Shown piece by piece: positions 55,357-64,000 of a stretch of DNA of 64,000 nt. The notes beneath the pieces were generated by a model. That model saw nothing but the letters and a program-made list of their open reading frames with translations. It had not been told where the DNA came from and did not search any database. A program made the position numbers and the translations under genes. Source of the DNA: Clarkia xantiana subsp. parviflora (taxonomy: Eukaryota > Streptophyta > Magnoliopsida > Myrtales > Onagraceae); NCBI GenBank assembly GCA_036873135.1, contig JAPTYO010000008.1, forward strand, positions 30,902,761 to 30,966,760. The letters run 5' to 3'. Position 1 is the stretch's first letter. Every line of letters starts with the position of its first letter.

Positions 55357-57185
55357 TCTTTATATACCAGTATAAAAAGTGAAGGTTGTCCTCACCCCCA
55401 ATAGGTACCTTTTGAGTATTTTTCATTTTTTTTCATTACATTTAGTTTCTATAATTTTATACAATCAATAATTTAATTTTTATTATATTTAAACAAGTTT
55501 ATTTATCTTTCTTACTTTCACTAACAATATTATTTAGTTAAATTTCGTTATTTTTAAAAAGTTGCTTAATTGGGATGTAACAATATGTATTATTAACTTT
55601 TAAATCCAATATAGCATTATCATATGATGTGTAATCAATATGTGCAAATTCTAGGTACATGTATTTTTCATTCACCGAATCATAGAGATCGGAGAACGTT
55701 CTGCATGTTGGGTTTTTTATGTATAACATAAATCTATTACTTGCCAACTCATATAACATATCAAAGTATGGATCAAACATGGTTCTTGAAGTTTGACCTT
55801 ATAGATAATCTATTACTCGCAATTTAATATTTATGAGCTCGAATTATTGAATGCACATTTTGTTATTTTTAGTTTTTTAGGTCGCTTAATTGGTAGGTCA
55901 CCGTAGTTATTATTAATTTCTCCATCAAATATACATATCAATTAGAGTCAGCATGCATATTTAATAGGGGCAAATGTCAGGTAGATGCATTTTTTCATTC
56001 ACTATATCACGGATTTGGGGATGTTCCGCTTGTTAACATTTTTGTATCAAATAAATTAGTCACTTGCTAATTCAAATAACATATCAAATATGGATCAAAC
56101 GTGGTTCTTGAAGTTTGACTTTACGTATAACATGTTACTCAATGTTTAATACTTATTGACTCGAACTATCGCTTTAATTATTGCGTTCGTAAATTCAATC
56201 ATATTAGGTATCTCCTAATTGGTAGTTGAATAAATAGTTAAGTTGAATTCAAGTATAAACTTTAGACATTATTGTTTTAAAAAATTGATGATTTAGTCCC
56301 TACAATATTTGAGTATTACTAAAAATTTCATTAGATAAATTGCATTAACTTTTTTGTTAAGGTCACTTAACTGACATGTTACATTATTATCACTAACTTA
56401 TTAATACAATATACCTATAAATTTGAGCCACCCATAAAGTATGATATGTACTCAACTCGTGCAAACTTCGAGTACATGTTGAGATTTTTTTGTATCACAT
56501 AGAGCAGTCACTTGTCAAATCATATCAATTGTCAAAATATGGGTCAACCACGGTTCTTGAATTTTGACATTTTACGGATAACCTGGTATTCATCGTCCAA
56601 CATTTAGGTTCTTGAATCATTAATTTAGTTCTTCCGTCTGTCAATTAAATCAAATTGCGTACAACCTAATTAGTAGTTAAATAAGTAATTGATATAAAAT
56701 TAAGTATAAACTTTAGAATTTAATGAATTGAAATTTCCTTTAGCATTAAATCAATTTTTGTTGGTATTATGATATAAAATTGCATGAAAAGTGTATAGTT
56801 ACGTTTGTATAGGTCAAACTGCTCCACCGAAGACTCTAAGTGGTTAATTGCGGGCTTACATTCTTCACTCCTCAAGTTGATAAATTAGATATAACTTTGT
56901 CGTTAATAACTCACGTCATGTTCAATCCAACTCATTATTAGTTATAACAGTAAATTAGTATCGTAATTTAAAACAATAGTTAATTTTTTGACTTAATTAT
57001 CCTCTTCTATTTTTCCCGTTTTGAATTACTTGCTGTCGGTCTTTTCGATCACAGATTCATTTCTCGCAACCCCTAAACTTGGCCATGTATTAATTACATA
57101 ATATCATATTAGAAAACTGAAGATAAATTATATATTTTGAAATTTAAACGATTTATGCGCGTGCAACGCAAGCGTTAATAACTAG
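55357..57185 (+). mobile_element. Probable non-autonomous Helitron
   Basis: Candidate ends: TCTTTATATACCAGTATAAA at 55357 preceded by A, and a 3' end where GCGTGCAACGC can form a small hairpin shortly before CTAG (57182-57185) followed by T. That is the Helitron rule (A-TC...hairpin...CTRR-T, no duplication). The interior has no gene but contains a three-unit degenerate tandem repeat. The 3' end is the stronger signal; the 5' end is tentative. Confidence 0.55.
55545..56600 (+). repeat. Three-unit degenerate tandem repeat inside the Helitron
   Basis: Units share, in order, GTCGCTTAATTGGTAGGT-like sequence, TTATTATTAACTT, AGGTACATGTATTTTTCATTC, TCACTTGCCAA(C/T)TCA, and TATGGATCAAACATGGTTCTTGA. 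Units end near 55830, 56150 and 56600. Divergence is high. Confidence 0.6.
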
Positions 57186-59954
57186 TATTATAACATGTAC
57201 ATGTTTGAAGGTTTTATCCTTTTTGATTGGAAATGGGACAATTTAGCTAGTTGAATTCTCTAATACAAATATTCGTATAATAATATGTTAGTGACTTTTA
57301 TTGACCTTCTTATTTGTTTCTTGCGAGTATTTTTGAATGAAAGAAACAACATTGGTCAACTTCGACAAATCACATTGAGAAAGAAATAGACGACCGACTT
57401 TTGCAACGGCCTTTAAGATAGCTAAGTTATGGTAATCATGGGAATGATGACTATGAATGCAAGAGGTACGAGACTTTAAACTTCTTGTTAGTCTCAGTTA
57501 TGAACATGATTAGTTTGATGGTTATGGGCATACTATTGATTTGATTGCACGTGGACTTGCATGTTTCTTCCATTATTATGCATTACACTTTTATTAGGTT
57601 TTGGGCCTATAGATCGAAGAAACATACTTTGCTCAAGTCACTACAATTTTCAACAATAGTATATATATGTGATTGCCCATATGTTTGGTGTTTATCTTTT
57701 GAAACTATTTTACACATGTTATGACTTGCAAATTTAAAACTCATACAGTTTTAATTTGGTTCTATATTTGAATCATAACTTTGAATTTTATGGATAATTG
57801 TGCAAACTTCTTGAGAATTTCATTTCTCTTTAATTAAAATACTATTTTCTTAAAAGTCTGTGAATTGGGATTCACCTATCGTGAACTCAATCATAGAGCT
57901 GTTTGTTGAATTATAATTTTCCACTTTAAAATTTGCTTACATGTGTCAAAAGCTTTTGGTGAAATCGATAACATGCTCTTTCGATTATTCAAATCAAATT
58001 TAATCTCATATTTGATATTACTATGAGCATGAGCTGTTGAAGTTCAAAATAAACATGGTAACATTCCTTGATTGCAAGCTCACCTATCGTGGGTTTGATC
58101 AAAGATTGTTTTTGTGAACTATGTTATTTTCATATCTAATTTATTAGCATGTGTTATTTCCAAGTTGATTGATCTGACACATGTTATTGCATGTTCATTA
58201 AGTGTTTGAAAATTCGAAACATGTGGACATCATATATTTTGAAAATTTTATTGAATTTAAATGACATCTTTATGGTCGCGAACTCACCTGTCGTGAGACC
58301 GACTATGAAGTTGTTTGTGACAATGAATAATGTTCACATTCTTTCAGTTATTTGTTTGTTTTTTTTTTTTTGAAAATTTATTTTAACAATGTACGTCAAT
58401 GCTGTTTCAAAGTTTCCTTACACATCTTTAGTACTTTAATACCCTATCGGTATGAGATACTAAATGATTTTTGAGTTTGTTTTGATACAACGAATCATTT
58501 ACCATGATCCGAGAGCTTTGAGAGAGATTATGGAGAATGGTTGTAGTGTTGTCGCACTATTTTGCTAAATTTATAAAGAAACTTATTCTCATATAATATT
58601 TAATATATTATTTAACGATATACGACCGAGTTTTCTCATTTGATAATAATATTTATGAGATTATGAAATAGGTAAATACATTTGATAGAATTGATTTTCT
58701 AATTTTTTTTAATAAAAAAAACTTTATTCTTTTACTATTTAAGACGCATTTGCCTTAAAAGAACTCAGATTAGATTGAGTTATTGTCGTATTTTGAACTT
58801 ATAGAGCTTTTGAAGGGCATAAAGTTAATTCAGAATCATGAAAAATAACGACTACTAGTGTGTATTAATTCATAGTGTTTATATTGACGCTGGAATCATG
58901 TAAACTATGGACGAGTAATGCAATTGATCACATAAGTGTGAAAGATCTTATGATAGTCTCTTTTGTTGTTGAATCTTGATTATAGAGACAGAGATCTTAG
59001 AAATTTTAAAACTTGTCATTAAGAACCCATTTGAGTTCTTACATGATTCAACTAGCACTATAATGATCTAGTCTTGTCAATCTTTGGATTTGACTAAATG
59101 TTTATATGACCTATTAGGCAAATTGGTGTATACCCGTATATGTTCATCTTATAGCTTTTGCAATTTGTTAGTTTGGATGATTTGTTAATCTTATAGGCCG
59201 AAAGCAGCTAGAAGATCATGATATACATCTAGGATATTTGAACCATATCATGATATCATGATATATATCTGGAGATGTTTTGATCATATCATGACTTTTC
59301 AGACATTTGACCATCTTAGGGTTTTGTATTGTTCTGATTAGGTTGGTTGCTCATTTTTTCGGCATCCACATTTGGACATATTTATGTGGATTATTGAGAA
59401 ACTATTCAGACAAAGTGTTTCACACTTATAGTTGCCTTAATTATTGTAGATGATGTGTGTTTATAGAACTATCAAATAAACACTTAGAACTACCTAATTC
59501 ATAATGACATAATTTGTTGCCTACTTTGAATCCAACTGTTAGGCTTATGGTTAAGGGACCGTCCATGGTTAAGAGCTTCAGTTTTCATTGCACGTTGCTG
59601 AGAACAGTGCAATAGCCTTAACCATATTTTGTTATAAATTATGTCATTTGCTTCTCTCGAAATTATAAATGAACTACGCTTTGATGTTGACGTATAAGCT
59701 TTAGCTGTTAAGTTCATTTTATTTGAGAGAAGATATTTCAATAATAGACTTTTATTGAGCATGTGAATATTAATCGATAAGTCATCCTTTGTATGACCAA
59801 GAGTTTAGTGATCAAGGTTATATGATATTATGTGACTCAAATGAGTCGTTTAACCTTGGATATCTTGGTTCAGTAGGAGTCTGATTTAATTTAGATTATG
59901 AGCTCGAAAAACTAGTCTTATGGATCAGTTCATTCTGATTTTCTGATGCATATC
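57186..59954. other. AT-rich non-coding region with short degenerate repeats
   Basis: No gene recognised. CACCTATCGTGA-type motifs recur at about 57872, 58081 and 58285 (see the separate entry). Near 59217-59295 a roughly 45-bp sequence with ATCATGATATACATCT and TTTGAACCATATCATGA is imperfectly duplicated. Confidence 0.45.
57870..58480 (+). repeat. About 207-bp degenerate tandem repeat, three units
   Basis: Each unit begins with TCACCTATCGTGA or a variant, followed by a GAGCTGTTTGTTGAA-like sequence and then AT-rich sequence with CATGTGTTA-like blocks. Spacing between starts is about 205-210 bp. Confidence 0.5.
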
Positions 59955-61288
59955 TGTAAACACCTAATTTTGGTACGCGCGACACGTATATAACACGTTC
60001 AAAAATGTTATGTGTAACACGTTTGAAAAAGGAAGTATTTAAATATGGAAGGTCACGGGGTTGCTAGAAATAGGCTTAGTTTAAATTAGGATAGTATAGA
60101 TGCATTTAATATTGTGTAATATTCAGAAAATATATGATAAATATTTATGGCAATATGCAATAAATATATATTCATAATTTTCGGAATTAATTAGTATATA
60201 TTAGGGAAAATATTGTTTTCCTAATTTTAGGTGTTAATTTAGCTATAAAAGGACCCCTAGTCAATGTAAAAACATACAAAAAAAATCAGAATACAATATT
60301 TATTTTTGAAAAACGTGCAAACTCTCTTTCTCTCTCAACCCTCTCTCCCGTTTCATCCAACCTCACCGGAAACCTCCGGCCATTGACCAGCACCGCCGTC
60401 CGCGTCGGAGCGCCTCCCGCCTTGACTGCATCGGAGTCCCCCTCGCCGCACCGCCTCGCCTCGCCCGTGAATCGGCAGGACGAATCGCCGCTGTCGCCGA
60501 CGCTGTTGCTGCCGCCTTCCTCCGCCATCGCCGGAGTTCGTGACCTCGCCCCACGCCATCCGACACGAAGCTCGCCAGACCAGTCGCCGGAATCGCCGTG
60601 GTTGTGTCCGTTGTCGTATGTGGCCCTGCTCCGGCTGCTGGCTGTCGTCGCTGCCGTTCCCCTCCTAGCGCTATAGGTAAGGTACCGTGCTGCTGTTTGT
60701 TTGTTTGTTTTTTTTTATATTAATATTATTATTATTATTAGTTATTTAATTTTCTAAATTATTATTATTATCTTTATTGTTATTATTATGCCATGTACCA
60801 TGTAAATTAACTAGTCTAGGTCTAGATTAATTAGATAACATTTTTTGTAAATATACATGTATGATATGTAATTATTAAATTGTATCATGATTTTGAGTAT
60901 GTTTAATTTCGTCTAGATTTTAACCAAATTAGGAGTTTTAGATGTTTAATAGATTTGTCATTGATAATAATTTCGCATAAAATTAATTTAGTTTCTTTTT
61001 TATATGTTATTAGATTAATTCGAGGTAACACATATTTAAATTTTAAATTGGCAAATAGGATAATTAAGTACCGGAAGGGCGTAATTACGAAATAATTTTT
61101 CTTAACTCGTAACAGAACCCCCGAATTCGAATTTCTGATCGTAGATCAATTTTATACCTAGGTGTTTAGTTCGCTATTCGTTTAGGTAATTTAGGATTCT
61201 AGTTAGCCTTAATTAACTAGTGGCGACTCTTTTCAATATTGCACGTTTTCAAAACGTAATCGCCTTAGGTCGGATTTTAGGTCCGACA
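59955..61288 (+). repeat. 5' LTR of element D (1334 bp)
   Basis: A TATA-like GCTATAAAAGG is at about 60242, followed by a CT-rich leader and a short GC-rich block (60360-60670) that creates spurious open frames on both strands. It ends at 61288 before the primer site. Confidence 0.75.
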
Positions 61289-61289
61289 A

Positions 61290-61310
61290 TTTGGCGACTC
61301 TGCTGGGGAT
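61290..61310 (+). other. Primer binding site of element D
   Basis: TTTGGCGACTCTGCTGGGGA directly after the LTR end. The first ten bases, TGGCGACTCT, also occur about 70 bp upstream inside the LTR (61221). Confidence 0.75.
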
Positions 61311-62365
61311 GTTTAGAGGGTTCGGGCTTTGTATATTTTCTTATTTGCCATTTTTTTAGTTTATTCGTGTATAACTCTGTTATTCTAACTTTGGGTTTTT
61401 ATGTGATAGGTGCGGAACTTTTTATTTTACTAACTTATGTTTCTTTGTTGAACCCGCACACACATCACTTTAGAATAATCTCTAAAATGCCTAAAACCCA
61501 GGGCAACTAGGAACCCCGCAGAGTTAGTAAGGGTACGACTGCGCGGCCGAGCCGCCGGAACGACTCAGAATAACTCCACTCGCTTGTGAAGGTCCTGGGA
61601 TCCCTGTGATGGGGTGAGGAAACCACCTTGTCGGGAACCTATCAGTGGAGCCTACCTTGTAGAACAAAGAAAAAACACACACCTGAAGCTTCGATCTTGC
61701 CGCTATGCGTACTTGCGTGTGTTCTTTTTCTAATTGTTCTCGACCCCTAGAATTTTTCATGTATAGGACATGAGTCTCGATGTAATCGTTTTTTTGTACC
61801 ATAACGCATATTAATGGAAATTTACGTTACAAGCAATGCATCATGTTTTCTCAAAAAATGTGTCATTCAAATCGTCGTTTCTAAAACGCTTTACACACCA
61901 TTTTCGGTAAGAATGTAACGACTGCTTAATTTCACTCATATCAAGGCCCTTCAATTTCCCTAAGGTCGACGTTGACCAGATTCAGACCAGCATGATGGAC
62001 GCAAAACGAGACTATTAAAGAAATACCGTGTAGTGTGGAATGCTGCAATTGTTCAACATTGAAAATAGAAACGTCAGGGTTAAGTGCACGCTCCAAAATC
62101 CGAACAAGTGAAAAGAATTGAATCCATTTTGAAAAAACCTTACCTCGGATTATGGGGCAAGCACTCGACACGTTTTGATCAAGTTTCGCAGTTGTATAAA
62201 GCGTCTTAGAAACGTATTTTAGTTACAAAACATTTTTTCAAAAGATGATGAGTTGAATGACACATTACTTTCAAAACAGACATGCATGATATCTTGTATT
62301 CCATATTCTGAATATCACATTTTTCGCTGCAGGTATTACTGGCCATCACGCGACAAACCACTAAC
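61311..62365 (+). other. Leader of element D
   Basis: About 1 kb between primer site and gag with no convincing gene, as is common in Ogre-like elements. Confidence 0.5.
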
Positions 62366-63794
62366 ATGGAGGACGCTCAGAAGATCCAGCAACAAGAGGA
62401 ACGAATAGCCGAGATCGAGACGGCTAATGCTAAAATGCATCAGGATATGGCATCCATGTCGGCAAACATGGAGCGCATCATGGAACTCCTCGGGGCTCGA
62501 TCAACCAACAAACCGGCCTTGCTGACACCGACCTCGAGTCCAGAATCCTCCACAACACCTGTGGCGAATACTGGACCTCCAATGCCAGCTGCAACCGTGC
62601 TTCCCGATGCCACGGTAGAACCCCCTCATGACCAACCCCCTGTTTTGGTCATTTAGAAACCGACGGTAATGTATGGGCATGTTAACCAAGGAGGTGCAAT
62701 CGGCACAAATGCGGCTACATCATCACCTGTCATCGAATCCGAACAGGATCGCCGCTTGAAGAAAATGGAGGAAAAGATGAAGGTTTTTTCCGGACTTGAG
62801 CAGTATGGAGGCATTGGTTACTCCGACTTATGCCTTTTCCCCGACATGTCAAGACCGGAGAAATTCAAAGTCCCCGACTTTGAGAAGTATGATGGCACCG
62901 GTAACCCCATTGTCCACTTGCGGATTTACCTTGCAAAGATGGCCTCTTATCAGCAGTATGAGAAGTTCTTGATCCAGACGTTCCAGGAGAGCTTGAAAGG
63001 AGCAGCTTTGGTTTGGTTCGTCAGCTTGAAGGCCGGTGATATCTCAACGTGGGAAGAGATGAGTAACACTTTCGTTCACCAGTATAAGTTCAACTTGGAT
63101 ACAGCTCCGACCCGCATGGACCTCCAAAGCATGGAGATGGAAGGGGGGCAATCATTTAGAAGCTATATGCAGGCTTGGAGAGAGAAAGCCGCTGGAGTTC
63201 AACCACCACTGGAAGACGCAGAAGCGGTGTATGTTCATCGGCACTCTTAAAGGGGCCTATTACTCCCATTTGTTAGGGCATGTTTCAGCCAACTTCGCTG
63301 ATTTGGTGAAATTCGGAGAAATGGTAGAGCATGACATTCGAACTGGAAAACTTGAAGACCCCTCCAAGAGTCAACAAGAGGATATAACCAAAAAGGGAGG
63401 CCCCAAGAACTGGTCATCCAAAGACACAACGGTAGGTGCAGTCTACTAGACCCAAGCTCCGCAAACCCCCGTTGTGAGCGGACCTGAAAACCGGACTATG
63501 AACAAGACGCGGGAGTCTAGGAAATTCAAACCTTTACCAGTATCGGCCACCGAAGTATACCAGAAAGCACTTGCTCAGGGTCTCATTGGTCCCGAGGTTT
63601 GGAAGACTACTTCAAAGATACCCAACAATGATCCAAATTCGAAATGTGAGTTTCACATGGGGATAATTGGTCATTCAACCGAGGATTGCTCGCGTCTGAG
63701 GCACAGGATCCAGGATCTCATTAACCATAAGCTTTTAATTCTTAACGCAGTTCCGTCAGCTGACGTCAACACCGCTTCGGCCTCGTCTACATGA
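62366..63794 (+). pseudogene. gag of element D, interrupted
   Basis: Starts MEDAQKIQQQEERIAEIE with a short coiled coil. The gag core has KFKVPDFEKYDGTGNPIVHL and GAALVWFVSLKAGDISTWEEM, and a zinc-knuckle-like CEFHMGIIGHSTEDC is near 63645. TAG at 62654-62656 lies in frame before VMYGHVNQGG. A one-base shift near 63230 moves the reading to MFIGTLKGAYYSHLLGHVS, and another in-frame TAG lies at 63447-63449. The copy is therefore dead in gag. Protease and polymerase would follow beyond the window. Confidence 0.82.
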
Positions 63795-64000
63795 TTTCTC
63801 TCGAAAAACCCTTTAGCGTTACATCCGTTTTTTTTAAGCAATGAATAAACTTTTCAGTTATGTACTCCTTGCGTGGCAAGGTCATGAGCCCCGCATAGGA
63901 AAGAGGGATATTGTCATGATCTAATCAATATAAATAAATCCCTATTTTTGAGTTTGTTTAATTGGTTCTCTTTTTTTTAGGAATGATGCAAGTCGATTGA

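Larger units (their letters stand above)
59955..64000 (+). mobile_element. Ty3/Gypsy (Ogre/Tat-like) LTR retrotransposon D, 5' part
   Basis: The 5' LTR (59955-61288), primer site, long leader and gag are present; the element runs off the right edge. The LTR starts TGTAAACACCTAATTTTGG and ends GTCCGACA. The primer site TTTGGCGACTCTGCTGGGGA differs from that of A-C and is typical of Ogre-like elements. Confidence 0.82.

Noticed and set aside
60286..60676. Possible small gene in the GC-rich block of element D's LTR
   Set aside because: Overlapping open frames on both strands, composition rich in Pro, Ser, Ala and Arg, no domain, and location within LTR sequence downstream of a TATA box.

Overview
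This is nuclear DNA of a flowering plant, probably a eudicot. It has spliced genes with GT-AG introns, AT-rich intergenic DNA, and dense LTR retrotransposons, Mutator-like palindromic elements and a Helitron-like element. I cannot name the species. Only two ordinary host genes look complete: a soluble epoxide hydrolase (plus strand, 12168-13266) and, tail to tail with it, a 14-exon GEX2-like gamete adhesion gene (minus strand, 13358-18054). A third host gene, for the E2 (dihydrolipoyl acyltransferase) subunit of the branched-chain 2-oxoacid dehydrogenase complex, is broken. Its exons are scattered on the minus strand from 53916 down to 30244.

Layout. 1-2322: 5' end of a minus-strand Ty3/Gypsy element (E). 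2323-2652: part of a plus-strand LTR into which E inserted. 2653-6070: decayed minus-strand Gypsy element (F). 6071-about 8350: Copia remnant. 8618-8989: inverted-repeat element. About 9600-11200: degenerate copy of the accessory (antisense-type) gene of a Gypsy element. 12168-18054: the two good genes. 18095-18341: foldback just upstream of GEX2. 18464-29842: Gypsy element A (minus, 5-bp target duplication, 739-bp LTRs). 30244-53916: the E2 pseudogene, carrying two palindromic Mutator-like elements with 9-bp duplications (30423-31474 and 32609-33359) and two plus-strand Gypsy elements with 5-bp duplications: B (33480-44725, same family as A) and C (44874-53636, 698-bp LTRs). 54219-54230: Copia-type primer binding site. 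55357-57185: probable Helitron. 59955-64000: start of an Ogre/Tat-like Gypsy element (D), running off the window.

A, B and C share one plan: LTR, primer site, a single gag-pol frame with protease, RT, two RNase H-like segments and integrase, then a non-coding array of short hairpins, then a spliced gene on the opposite strand, a polypurine tract and the LTR. Dual RNase H and an antisense 3' gene fit the Tat lineage. Their coding regions are broken to different degrees. A has one stop in pol, B many lesions, and C has lost most of RT/RNase H and the end of integrase by deletions that kept one reading frame.

The most unusual signals are: (1) arrays of short hairpins between pol and the antisense gene, whose stems vary in sequence but stay complementary; (2) a stem-loop with a CACC-containing loop at the same place in six LTRs of different sequence; (3) three independent transposon insertions in one ancestral 368-bp exon of the E2 gene. 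All comparisons were made by eye from the sequence and no database search was run.
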